Of a DNA stretch of 10,177 nt, positions 1 to 8,021 are shown in pieces. The DNA is from Butyricicoccus sp. (GTDB taxonomy: Bacteria; Bacillota; Clostridia; Oscillospirales; Butyricicoccaceae). The stretch lies in contig JAHHRJ010000060.1 in the NCBI GenBank assembly GCA_020025885.1, positions 1 through 10,177 of the forward strand. Direction: 5' to 3'. Position numbers and translations under genes: made by a program. Under the pieces are notes generated by a model. That model was not told the origin of the DNA and did no database searches. It saw only the letters and a program-made list of their open reading frames with translations. Within the stretch, counting starts at the first letter, position 1; each line of letters starts with the position of its first letter.

Positions 1-27
1 ATCTAGGGGGACTGGGTTCCCCTGGAA

Positions 28-53
28 AGGCTGTCAAAGTTCTTTGACAGCCT
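28..53 (-). terminator. Hairpin downstream of the aldolase gene, possible terminator
   Basis: A near-perfect inverted repeat: AGGCTGTCAAA (28-38) pairs with TTTGACAGCCT (43-53) around a 4-base loop, nine bases past the gatY stop codon. Read on the minus strand, only TTCC follows the stem, so the usual T-run is missing; a short T-run precedes the stem instead. A second, weaker pairing (AGGGG 5-9 with CCCCT 19-23) lies just beyond. It probably ends or protects the 3' end of the gatY message, but it is not a textbook intrinsic terminator. Confidence 0.5.
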
Positions 54-62
54 CTCAAAAAC

Positions 63-914
63 TCAGGCTTTTCCGGCAGAGCCGCAAAGCTCAATCTTTT
101 CTTTCACGAGGCGAACAACGTTTTCGCGTCCAACCTTGTTATATTTCTTGGGGTCAAATACCTTCGGATCTTGCTCGAGGTAGGACTTCACACCGTCACT
201 GAAGGCAATGCGCAGTTCCGTTGCAAAGTTTACCTTGCAGATACCGATTTCGATGGCTTCGCGTACTGCTTCGTCTGGAACGCCAGATGCACCATGCAGT
301 ACAAGTGGGATGGAAACACGGGAGCGGATCTCGCGCAGACGATCAAAGTCAAGCTTTGGTGTGCCAGCGTATAAGCCATGTGCCGTACCGATCGCAATCG
401 CCAGAGAATTGACCTGTGTGCGGTTTACGAACTCTTCTGCTTCCGCTGGATCGGTAAATGGATTGCCACTGCCACCTTCGAGATCATCTTCCTTACCGCC
501 GACCTTGCCAAGCTCAGCCTCTACGCTGATGCCGGACGGCGCACAAGCCTCAACAACGCTATGGGTTATGGCAATATTTTCCTCAAACGGACAATGAGAA
601 CCATCGATCATAATGGATGTATAGCCAGTGCGCAGGGCCTGCATTGCAAGAGAAAAGCTCTCGCCATGGTCAAGATGCATTGCAATTGGAACAGATGCAC
701 GCTCTGCGGCTGTCTTTACCATTGCAAGGAAATAGTCGAGTCCGGCATACTTCACGGTGGAAGGGGTGGTCTGCATGATGACAGGAGACTTAGTTTCCTC
801 AGCCGCCTGCATGACTGCCATGACCATCTCCAAATTCTCTACATTGAATGCGCCAACTGCATAGTGTTCTGCTTGTGCACGCAGGAGCATTTCGTTTGTT
901 GTTGTGAGTGGCAT
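63..914 (-). CDS. gatY: Tagatose-1,6-bisphosphate aldolase, catalytic subunit (class II, GatY/KbaY type)
   Basis: A 283-residue class II zinc-dependent aldolase, expected to cleave D-tagatose 1,6-bisphosphate to glycerone phosphate and glyceraldehyde 3-phosphate in the cytoplasm. Family landmarks: YAVGAFNVEN near residue 18; HLDH with candidate catalytic Asp82 and zinc ligand His83; SVEAELGKVGG near 130; AIGTAHGLYAG with His179; LVLHGASG with His207; KVNFATELR substrate-binding stretch; a C-terminal CGSAGKA resembling the GatY ending. Length matches GatY/KbaY (about 285). The frame is open to 1031, but the chosen Met at 914 opens the conserved N-terminus and has AGAGG 9 bases upstream; the longer start would add 39 unconserved residues. 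It is transcribed divergently from gatZ, its likely partner subunit. Fructose-bisphosphate aldolase is the main alternative; the GatZ neighbour argues for tagatose. Confidence 0.88.
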   Translation of the reverse strand: MPLTTTNEMLLRAQAEHYAVGAFNVENLEMVMAVMQAAEETKSPVIMQTTPSTVKYAGLDYFLAMVKTAAERASVPIAMHLDHGESFSLAMQALRTGYTSIMIDGSHCPFEENIAITHSVVEACAPSGISVEAELGKVGGKEDDLEGGSGNPFTDPAEAEEFVNRTQVNSLAIAIGTAHGLYAGTPKLDFDRLREIRSRVSIPLVLHGASGVPDEAVREAIEIGICKVNFATELRIAFSDGVKSYLEQDPKVFDPKKYNKVGRENVVRLVKEKIELCGSAGKA

Positions 915-975
915 TCTGGGTGACCTCTTTTCTTTTGATTTCGCCTTGCAATTTTTCATCGCAGGGAACAGCAAT

Positions 976-1004
976 AGTATAGCACAAAATGCAGAAATTG
1001 TCTG
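976..1004 (-). promoter_or_regulatory. Candidate promoter of gatY
   Basis: On the minus strand TATACT (981-976) fits a -10 box, and CAGACA (1004-999) lies 17 bases upstream as a weak -35 box (four of six matches to TTGACA). Transcription would begin near 969, about 55 bases before the start codon. The -35 half overlaps the inverted repeat at 986-1010, as expected for a repressor-controlled promoter. No equally convincing plus-strand promoter for gatZ was seen. Confidence 0.45.
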
Positions 1005-1010
1005 CGTTTT
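986..1010. promoter_or_regulatory. Inverted repeat in the gatY/gatZ control region, candidate operator
   Basis: AAAATGCAGA (986-995) and TCTGCGTTTT (1001-1010) form 10-bp arms with one mismatch around a 5-base spacer. The repeat sits between the divergent genes and over the candidate gatY -35 box. Symmetry, spacing and position suit binding by a dimeric sugar-responsive regulator. The regulator family cannot be named from the sequence, and no regulator gene is in the window. Confidence 0.45.
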
Positions 1011-1033
1011 GCATGGCTTCTTTTTTATCATAT

Positions 1034-1047
1034 CAGTAAATTTACTG
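1034..1047. promoter_or_regulatory. Perfect 14-bp palindrome upstream of gatZ, candidate operator
   Basis: CAGTAAATTTACTG is perfectly self-complementary and lies 38 bp before the gatZ start, probably within or next to its promoter or leader. It differs in sequence from the 986-1010 repeat, so the intergenic region may bind two regulators. It does not fit the CcpA cre consensus. Confidence 0.45.
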
Positions 1048-1073
1048 GGGCTTTCCTCAGAGATTCAAAATGG

Positions 1074-1079
1074 AAGGAG
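1074..1079 (+). promoter_or_regulatory. Ribosome binding site of gatZ
   Basis: AAGGAG lies 5 bases before ATG 1085 and 8 bases before ATG 1088. It rules out the upstream in-frame ATG at 1070, which would place the site inside the coding sequence. Confidence 0.8.
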
Positions 1080-1084
1080 TGATT

Positions 1085-2410
1085 ATGATGAATCATAATC
1101 CATTAAAAAAGTTAGTTGAATTACAGAAGCAGGGCAAAAGCGTTGGTATCTATTCTGTGTGCAGTGCAAACTTTTATGTAATCGAAGCAGCACTCAAGCG
1201 CGGCAAGGAAGATGGCTCCTGCGTTCTGATCGAGAGCACTGCCAACCAGTGTGACCAGAATGGCGGCTATACTGGTATGAAACCAATCGACTTTAAGAAG
1301 TTTGTGCTGGGTATCGCGGACAAGATTGGCTTTGATACTGCAAAGCTGTTCCTCGGCGGCGATCATCTTGGGCCACTGACTTTCGCAGGCAAGAATGAAG
1401 CAGAGGCAATGGCAGATGCGGAAGAACTGATCCGTCATTACGTAGGTGCTGGCTTTACCAAGATCCACATTGATACAAGCATGAAGGTGAACGATGATGA
1501 CCCGAACACTCGTCTGAGCGATGCTGTGATTGCAAAGCGCGGTGCACGTCTGGCACGTGTTGCAGAGGAAACTTACCGCAAGCTGCTTGAAGAGCAGCCG
1601 GATGCAATCGCGCCAGTTTACATCGTGGGCAGCGAGGTTCCGATTCCGGGCGGTGCAGTTGGTGCAGAGGATCAGGGGGTACAGGTCACACGCGTTGAGG
1701 ACTTTAAGAACACCGTTGCTACCTTCCATCAGGCATTTCTGGACGAAGGTCTGGAACAGGCTTGGGATAATGTCATTGCTGTTGTTGTACAGCCGGGCGT
1801 AGAGGAAAAGGACAGCGGCTGCACCGAGTATGACCGCGAAAAGGCAAAGGAGCTCATGGCATCCATCGAAGCATTCCCGAACCTTGTATTCGAGGGACAT
1901 TCCACCGACTATCAGACAAAGATCAAGCTGCGTGAGCTGGTAGAGGACGGCGTTGGCATCTTGAAGGTTGGCCCAGCACTGACCTTTGCAATGCGAGAGG
2001 GTATGTTTGCACTTGAGCAGATTGAAAAGGAACTGCTGTATGGTACCGATCTGCAGCCGAGCAACTTTGCTGCTGTATTGGACAAAGCAATGTGCGCAGA
2101 GGACAAGTACTGGCGCAAGCACTATCAGGGAAATGATCGCGAAGTGCGCATGAAGCGTAAGTATTCTTTCTCTGACCGCTGCCGCTACTACATGCCGACT
2201 CCAAACGTGGAAGCTGCAAAGGAGCGTCTCATCAGCAACCTGCGTACACTGGGCATTCCGCTCAACCTGCTCAGCCAGTTTATGCCGATCCAGTACACCA
2301 AAGTACGTGAGGGTCTGCTTGTAAATGACCCAGAGGCACTCGTAGAAGACCGCATCACCAATACCATTGATGAATACCTGTATGCAACCCATCAGAATGA
2401 GCTGATGTAA
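1085..2410 (+). CDS. gatZ: Tagatose-1,6-bisphosphate aldolase, partner subunit (GatZ/KbaZ family)
   Basis: A 441-residue member of the GatZ/KbaZ/AgaZ family (420-426 residues in E. coli). In the characterised enterobacterial systems this subunit is not catalytic itself but is needed for full activity and stability of the GatY/KbaY aldolase; older annotations call it a tagatose-6-phosphate kinase. Visible family blocks in order: SVCSANFYVIEAAL near the N-terminus, ESTANQCDQNGGYTGM, LGGDHLGPLTF, GAGFTKIHIDTSM, VGSEVPIPGG, VVVQPGVE, HSTDYQT, LKVGPALTFAMREGMFALEQIE, and SDRCRYYMP. Translation could begin at either of two adjacent ATGs, 1085 or 1088; AAGGAG suits both. The frame is intact. It is divergent from gatY rather than co-transcribed as in the E. 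coli gat and kba operons, and is followed at once by a strong terminator, so it looks monocistronic. Confidence 0.88.
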   Translation: MMNHNPLKKLVELQKQGKSVGIYSVCSANFYVIEAALKRGKEDGSCVLIESTANQCDQNGGYTGMKPIDFKKFVLGIADKIGFDTAKLFLGGDHLGPLTFAGKNEAEAMADAEELIRHYVGAGFTKIHIDTSMKVNDDDPNTRLSDAVIAKRGARLARVAEETYRKLLEEQPDAIAPVYIVGSEVPIPGGAVGAEDQGVQVTRVEDFKNTVATFHQAFLDEGLEQAWDNVIAVVVQPGVEEKDSGCTEYDREKAKELMASIEAFPNLVFEGHSTDYQTKIKLRELVEDGVGILKVGPALTFAMREGMFALEQIEKELLYGTDLQPSNFAAVLDKAMCAEDKYWRKHYQGNDREVRMKRKYSFSDRCRYYMPTPNVEAAKERLISNLRTLGIPLNLLSQFMPIQYTKVREGLLVNDPEALVEDRITNTIDEYLYATHQNELM

Positions 2411-2418
2411 GCACAACG

Positions 2419-2451
2419 AAATTCCCTGTCTTACACGACGGGGAATTTTTT
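2419..2451 (+). terminator. Intrinsic terminator of gatZ
   Basis: AAATTCCCTGTC (2419-2430) pairs with GACGGGGAATTT (2437-2448) with a single T-G wobble around a TTACAC loop, running into six Ts (2446-2451). It begins 8 bases after the gatZ stop codon. Confidence 0.9.
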
Positions 2452-2486
2452 AGCTTATATGATCGAAAAAAGCTGTGTGGAGCCAT

Positions 2487-2516
2487 AAAAAATGCCTGTC
2501 ATGTGACAGGCATTTT
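2487..2516 (-). terminator. Intrinsic terminator of the SLH surface-protein gene
   Basis: AAAATGCCTGTCA (2489-2501) pairs perfectly with TGACAGGCATTTT (2504-2516) around a 2-base loop. On the minus strand the stem leads into a T-run (complement of the As at 2487-2492). CCAT 2483-2486 and ATGG 2517-2520 can extend the stem past a 2-base bulge. It begins 9 bases beyond the stop codon of the convergent gene and, with the gatZ terminator, insulates the two transcripts. Confidence 0.88.
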
Positions 2517-2525
2517 ATGGATATT

Positions 2526-5500
2526 TTAGTGTGTGAGAATCTTGTCTGTGAAGCGAGAGATCAGGCTTGCAGCTTCTGCACGGCTCAGTTCCTTCTGCGG
2601 AAGCAAAGCGCCGTCGCTGCCCTTTAAGATGCCTGTCTGTACAGCCCACTGCATCGGAGCAGATGCCCAGCCAGAGATCTTGCCAGCGTCAGTGAAGCTG
2701 TTCAGATTTGTGCTGCTGCCCGGTACGGGATTTGCCATACGGTAGAGCATCACAACAAGCTCTTCACGTGTTACCATACGGTTTGGACCAAATGTATTTG
2801 CGGAGGTGCCAGAAACGATCTTGTTCTGGTTTGCCCAGGTAACCGCATCGGTGTAATAGGTTCTGCCAACATCAGTAAACTGGTTGGAAGACTGCACGAT
2901 TGGCTCACCAGCCAGACGGTGCAGTACGGTAACAAGCATACCGCGGGTCATGGATTCATCCGGAGAGAAGTTACCCTTTTCTGTGCCAACAAACAATCCG
3001 CGGGAAACGACATCCTTTACAGGTTCAGCAGCCCAGTGGGTCTGTGGAAGATCGTTAAAGGTGGTATTCAGCGTCGGATTTACTGGAGGTGCTGTGTTGA
3101 TTATTGGTACACCCGGCTTTGGCAGCTCAGGCTTCACCGTGGGCGGAATTGCCGGCTGGGTTTCTGGTTTTGGTGTTTCCGGCTTGGTCTCTGGTTTCTT
3201 ATCCGGTTTCTTATCCGGCTTGCTCGGCTTACTGCTTCCGCCGCCGGAAGAACCACCGCCGCCGCTGGAAGATGCGGTAACACTGATCGTGCGGCTGTCC
3301 TTGAGTTCTGGATGCGCAACCGAGGTTACGGTAATGGTTGCAGAGCCCTTTCGGTGTGCAGTGACATAACCATTACGGTCAACTGTCAGAATGCGAGTGT
3401 CATCGCTTTCCCACTTCACTTCCCGATTGGTTGCATCTGAAGGAGAAACTCTTACAACAAGCTGTGCACCTCTGCCTTCACGCAGGGACAATGGTGCTTC
3501 GGTGATCTTCACTTCAGTCACTGGTACGTCTGCAACAGTTACGGTGATACTGCCAGACTTATCTGAAGCTACTGTAGAAGTAGCGGTCAGGGTTGCCTTA
3601 CCTGCCTTCAGCGCAGTCACTCTGCCAGTGCTTGCATCAACAGAGAGAATGCCGCTTGGAGAAGCAGACCAAGTCACTGTCTGAGGAGCTGTTGCAGGCA
3701 GTACCTTTGCGGTAAAGGTGTGCGCAGTGCCTGTCTTGAGGGAAGTGTCACCGCCATCAATCTGTACACCTGTAACGGCTGGTTTGTCAGGTACAGTTGA
3801 GTTCTTGACTTCTACTGTAGCAGTGGCAGTGGCAGTCTTGCCGTTAGACTCTGTGTAAGTTGCCTGTACAGTTGCATCACCAGCTTTAAGAGCAGTCACG
3901 CTAATGGTTTCTTGATTGGTTGGATTATTCAGGCGGATTACCTCATTACCCTTAATAATTGACCATATAACTTTATCGGAACTTCCATCTGTTACTTTTG
4001 CAGTCAACTCACCAGTGTCTCCAACCTGGAGGGGCAAGTGTTTTGGGGTAATGTCAATTTTAGGCTCTGTAAGATCAGGTTTTTGGGGAGGGGTTGCACC
4101 ATTTGTTTTGACTGTTACAATACATTCAGCCGACTTTCCGCCGATTGCAGCAACGATTGTAGCTGTTCCTTCGCTGACAGCCTTGACAATACCATCCTGC
4201 CCCACAGTTACAACAGAATTGCTGTTGGCATTCTTCGGAGTAGAGCTTGTGACAGACCAGTTTACAGTTTGGTTTGTTGCGTTATAAGGTGTAATACCTG
4301 CGGTGAGTTTCGCAGTATCACCTTCGGTTAGGGTCAGATTCTGTGTGTTTAGTAGAACTTTCTCAACTGCAATTGTGTCGCTGACAGTAACTTGACAAGT
4401 AGCTTGCTTTTGTGTTCTGTCTTTTGTAGTGACTTTGGCTGTGATAGTGACTGGAGCTGTAGAGGCTTTTTTCGCAGTGATTTTGCCAGTGTTCGCATCT
4501 ACTTGCACTGTATTAGCATCACTGCTTTCCCAAGTAACAGTTAGATTGGTTGCGTTATACGGTTCAATGATTGCCGCTAATTGGTCGGTCTCATGCACTG
4601 CCATAGAGAGTTGATTGCGGTCGAGCTTTACATTTTTAATAGCTACCTCTTGGTCTGTCACAGTGACAAGGCAGGAAGTTACATGATCGCCATCAGTGGA
4701 ACGTGCGTAAATTGTAGCAGTGCCAGGCTTCTTTGACGTTACCAATCCTTTTTCGGTGACTGTTGCTACATCATTATTGCTGCTTGTCCAAACTACGTCC
4801 TTATTGGTGGCATCTGTTGGGTTGTGTGTAACGTTGAGTTGTTTCGATGCGCCGTCCTTCACATGTACCAAAGAAAGGGATGTATGATCCAGCGAAATTC
4901 CTTCCAGTGGTTTATGATTAGCTGCAATCTTGAGTGTGATTTCATTGCTGGATGCTGAATCAATATAAACATTGTTTTCAGACGCCTTATGGTAAGTTGC
5001 CTGTATTTTATATTGTCCTGCCGAAGGTTTTGCAATTTTTAAGGTTGCGGTATTATAACGAATATCTGCAGAAGAGGTTGTAATCGAATCCCCTTGACCA
5101 TCTTTTTTTGTGGAGAAAGTGACTGTACCAGTTGGTAGAGCACCACTTTCCACACCTTGAACATTCGCTGTCAAAACTAGGTCATTTTTTATAATACTGC
5201 CTGAAACAGTCACAGTAGGGATAGCAGGATCTATAGTAATTTTTGGACCTTCTACGGATGCTTTCTCATAAAAGTCACCTGCTGCAACCTGAATTTCGGT
5301 TTTATAAGTTCCAGGCAGACTAGGCGGTTGATCAAGGGCGGTTCCGCTCTCGTTTTTATAGATAACAGAAACTTGGGGCTTAGAAACGTCCATACTACCT
5401 GCTGTGACTTTAATTTTTGGTGTGTAATCAATACCTGTACCATCATAGTTTTTTTTGATGGCAGATGTATCATTTACAACCACATTTGCTGCTACTTTTT

Positions 5501-8003
5501 TAACAGTGATATTTGCTGTCCCAGTAGCGCCATTGAGGTCTCCCAGACTTGTGATATTACCGCCGCCATAGATAATAGATACTTGATTTTCACCTGCACG
5601 GAAACCATTTTCTGGAGTCACAGCAATATTATTAAACTTGACAGACTGATTGTCTACATCAGCTTGTTTTATCAGTTTTCCGTTAACATACAGATATGCA
5701 TTGTTTTTTTCAATCGTCCGTGTAAAAAATGTAGCCGGTTTTGCAATATTAGCAGTTACTGTAATGTCTTTGCCAAAAGTTGAGGGAGGAAGTTCAATGA
5801 CGTTGACAATACTATTAGAAACTCCAGGATTAGCAGATGGTGGTGCAGGGGGGTCTTCTGTAACGGTTAAGTAAGCTGTAGTTTGGAGAATCTCACCTGA
5901 TGAGCTTGGGATGGATAAAACAATTTTATGTTTACCAACTTTAAATGGTTGGTCGGCAGTGATTAAAGAAACATTTAGAACAGGTTCTTGAGTATCATCA
6001 TCCAATGAAAATATCAATGAAATCTGAGAGTCAGGGTCATCATAGCTTAGGATAGATCCATCATTATCAAGGATGGGAGAGATAGGTTTATCATTAATTG
6101 TACAAGTGAAGTTGTAGTATAGGAAATCTTCAACTCTTTGCCCAGAGTCATCTTTCGCTATCAAGGGGAAATTAATTATATTCTTTTCATCATATGTATG
6201 ATGAGTGTCAATGAGATAGGAGCGGTTAACAGTTTTGTGAGATTGATCCAATGAAATTTCAAACTGTTTCAATGGCTTAATAGATGTAGTACCAGACCCT
6301 TTTATTGTCCATTTTGTTTTTTGAGAATCAGTACTATCTTTTTCAAGTGTCCAGTCAGCTTGTCCAGCTTGAGGGTGAAAATTAAATGTGCCTGAAGAAT
6401 TTACAGATGGGGCTGTGACATAGGTGTGTTGATCGGTTACAAAACCAGATTTACCATTCCATGCGCCTTCTGTCTGGAAGGTTAATGTTGAGTTGCCAAA
6501 GGAATTTGTAACCTCTAACTTACCATCTTTTTTGAGTGTAAGAGTACCATTGCCAGACAGTGTTTCAGTTGTAGCAGATTGAATCTTGCTCAAATCTAAT
6601 TCAGCACCATTTTTGATTGTAATAGAATCAAACTGTTTTGTACTATCTTCAGCAGGTTGAATTGCGCCCTTATTTACAGCCAAGTCAGAAATATTTTTGA
6701 GTTCCAGATTGCTGGTCAGGCTGGGAACAGAAACAGATAGTTTTGTTTTGCCGCTGGCAGTGCCAGTCTTACCGTCAATCAACATTGGAGACGCAACAGA
6801 ACCGCGCAAAGGAAGGCTGTCAAAGTCCATTGTAACTGTTCCAGATACAGGATATGTATCAGCATTTGCTACAGGTGGTGCAGGTTCTCTGATATCTAAC
6901 ATATTGCCAGGGTCCGCTTCCTTTGCACCACTGGCATAGACTTGACCAATAAATTTGGTTTTACCCTGATTGGTGTCTGAAACTCTAATGGTGACATTAC
7001 CATCGAATTTCCCATTCATACTGCCAGCATAGATATTTCCCAGATGCATGGAACTAAGTGGTGGCAGATGGGGCTGATCCATTTCAATAATAATTTCACT
7101 ATTTGACCCTTTTTGGCTATCTGCATGTGCCTTGTGAGTATTTAAATCATAGAGCTGACCACCAAACAGGTCAACCTCGCGGCTGCCGTTGGAACGGAAT
7201 ACATTTTTTAGAGTAAGTTTATGACCGTTTGCAAAAATTGCGTCATGCACACGGTTTTCAAAACTCAAAGCAACATCTTGAAAGGTTACGTTACCACCCA
7301 AGATGATGCCGCCGCTACGCACTTGAAGCGAAGCAGGGCGACTTGAATCTTCAGATTTAATGATAATATCCTTATCAATAATATAAGGTTGATTTCCTCG
7401 TTCGTCCAATGTATTCAGAAATGCCTTGTTTTGGATGATAATGGTACCACCGGGCATAACATTCTCTACTGCATCAGTAAACAAATTATATGGATTAGCT
7501 TGTGTACCATTACCGTGATTGGAATGGTTAGAACCTGTTGCAGAAGTGTAGACAACATCTCTTGCCCGTGCGAATGGCATAATAGGAGGTGTTTCTTCTT
7601 CCAATGGAATAAGCGAGATAGTCTCTGCCTGTTCAGTTTTCTGTGCCGGGCTCAGAGGCAGTCCTGGAATGATTTCATCCGTAGGAACAATAGGAGCGGC
7701 TGGAATGAGTGGAATGAGGTCAGTCTGTTGAGTCGACTCTGATGACTCGGGTTGTTTGGTCGGCTCACCATCTACCATATCCTCGTGGAGCTCAGGAAGA
7801 ATTTGAGGCGTGTGTTCTGGGCAGACAAACTTGCATTCTCCGTCTATACCACCGCATTCAGGTGTATGTGCAGTGTGTTCACTGCATAAGCGAGAGTCTG
7901 TGGGGGTGCTCGTGTCCAATGCCTGCACGGGCGGGCTGGATATGCCCAATAGCATCGCAGCGGACAGAATCGCTGAGACAGGGCGCTTGGGGTTCATGCT
8001 CAT
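2526..8003 (-). CDS. Giant secreted surface protein with beta-helix-like region, BIG2 repeats and three SLH domains
   Basis: An 1825-residue protein predicted to be exported and held on the cell wall by SLH domains, which typically bind pyruvylated secondary wall polymer. Rough architecture: signal peptide 1-28 (Lys6-Arg7, hydrophobic core, VQA cleavage site); Cys/His cluster 39-64; Pro/Glu/Thr-rich spacer 65-147; beta-helix-like segment from about 149 (a GTQANPY block, then short beta repeats with VTFQDV and LTLKNV); further beta-rich sequence to about 680; Ig-like modules about 680-715, 732-840, 845-935 and 935-1027; six BIG2-type repeats about 1031-1577 with recurring PYNATN or PSDATN and VTWxSS blocks; Gly/Ser then Lys/Pro linker 1577-1648; SLH at 1650-1704, 1709-1757 and 1769-1825 (TRGM, TREE, SRAE). 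ATG 8003 is chosen because GAGG lies 7 bases upstream; ATG 7997 is too far. No catalytic motif is recognisable, so adhesin or structural surface protein is the best description. The ligand is unknown. Confidence 0.9.
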   Translation of the reverse strand: MSMNPKRPVSAILSAAMLLGISSPPVQALDTSTPTDSRLCSEHTAHTPECGGIDGECKFVCPEHTPQILPELHEDMVDGEPTKQPESSESTQQTDLIPLIPAAPIVPTDEIIPGLPLSPAQKTEQAETISLIPLEEETPPIMPFARARDVVYTSATGSNHSNHGNGTQANPYNLFTDAVENVMPGGTIIIQNKAFLNTLDERGNQPYIIDKDIIIKSEDSSRPASLQVRSGGIILGGNVTFQDVALSFENRVHDAIFANGHKLTLKNVFRSNGSREVDLFGGQLYDLNTHKAHADSQKGSNSEIIIEMDQPHLPPLSSMHLGNIYAGSMNGKFDGNVTIRVSDTNQGKTKFIGQVYASGAKEADPGNMLDIREPAPPVANADTYPVSGTVTMDFDSLPLRGSVASPMLIDGKTGTASGKTKLSVSVPSLTSNLELKNISDLAVNKGAIQPAEDSTKQFDSITIKNGAELDLSKIQSATTETLSGNGTLTLKKDGKLEVTNSFGNSTLTFQTEGAWNGKSGFVTDQHTYVTAPSVNSSGTFNFHPQAGQADWTLEKDSTDSQKTKWTIKGSGTTSIKPLKQFEISLDQSHKTVNRSYLIDTHHTYDEKNIINFPLIAKDDSGQRVEDFLYYNFTCTINDKPISPILDNDGSILSYDDPDSQISLIFSLDDDTQEPVLNVSLITADQPFKVGKHKIVLSIPSSSGEILQTTAYLTVTEDPPAPPSANPGVSNSIVNVIELPPSTFGKDITVTANIAKPATFFTRTIEKNNAYLYVNGKLIKQADVDNQSVKFNNIAVTPENGFRAGENQVSIIYGGGNITSLGDLNGATGTANITVKKVAANVVVNDTSAIKKNYDGTGIDYTPKIKVTAGSMDVSKPQVSVIYKNESGTALDQPPSLPGTYKTEIQVAAGDFYEKASVEGPKITIDPAIPTVTVSGSIIKNDLVLTANVQGVESGALPTGTVTFSTKKDGQGDSITTSSADIRYNTATLKIAKPSAGQYKIQATYHKASENNVYIDSASSNEITLKIAANHKPLEGISLDHTSLSLVHVKDGASKQLNVTHNPTDATNKDVVWTSSNNDVATVTEKGLVTSKKPGTATIYARSTDGDHVTSCLVTVTDQEVAIKNVKLDRNQLSMAVHETDQLAAIIEPYNATNLTVTWESSDANTVQVDANTGKITAKKASTAPVTITAKVTTKDRTQKQATCQVTVSDTIAVEKVLLNTQNLTLTEGDTAKLTAGITPYNATNQTVNWSVTSSTPKNANSNSVVTVGQDGIVKAVSEGTATIVAAIGGKSAECIVTVKTNGATPPQKPDLTEPKIDITPKHLPLQVGDTGELTAKVTDGSSDKVIWSIIKGNEVIRLNNPTNQETISVTALKAGDATVQATYTESNGKTATATATVEVKNSTVPDKPAVTGVQIDGGDTSLKTGTAHTFTAKVLPATAPQTVTWSASPSGILSVDASTGRVTALKAGKATLTATSTVASDKSGSITVTVADVPVTEVKITEAPLSLREGRGAQLVVRVSPSDATNREVKWESDDTRILTVDRNGYVTAHRKGSATITVTSVAHPELKDSRTISVTASSSGGGGSSGGGSSKPSKPDKKPDKKPETKPETPKPETQPAIPPTVKPELPKPGVPIINTAPPVNPTLNTTFNDLPQTHWAAEPVKDVVSRGLFVGTEKGNFSPDESMTRGMLVTVLHRLAGEPIVQSSNQFTDVGRTYYTDAVTWANQNKIVSGTSANTFGPNRMVTREELVVMLYRMANPVPGSSTNLNSFTDAGKISGWASAPMQWAVQTGILKGSDGALLPQKELSRAEAASLISRFTDKILTH
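3193..3216. repeat. 12-bp tandem duplication in the wall-spanning linker
   Basis: GGTTTCTTATCC occurs twice head to tail (3193-3204 and 3205-3216). It encodes the repeated Asp-Lys-Lys-Pro units of the Lys/Pro linker before the SLH domains. Being in frame, a change in copy number would alter linker length without breaking the gene. Confidence 0.8.
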
Positions 8004-8021
8004 AATTTATCCTCTTTTCTC

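Noticed and set aside
378..923. A 181-codon plus-strand frame across gatY
   Set aside because: It covers the conserved GatY frame on the opposite strand and its Cys/His-rich translation resembles no family. It is a shadow frame.
915..1031. N-terminal extension of GatY from the Met at 1031, with a hydrophobic stretch that could pass for a signal peptide
   Set aside because: The extension spans the candidate promoter and operator and is not part of the family. The internal Met at 914 has a ribosome binding site and starts the conserved sequence of a cytoplasmic enzyme.
1121..2416. A 431-codon open frame antisense to gatZ
   Set aside because: Its translation is Cys- and Leu-rich with no recognisable domain, and it has no ribosome binding site of note. 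The sense frame is a full-length GatZ protein, so this is a by-product of its codon usage.
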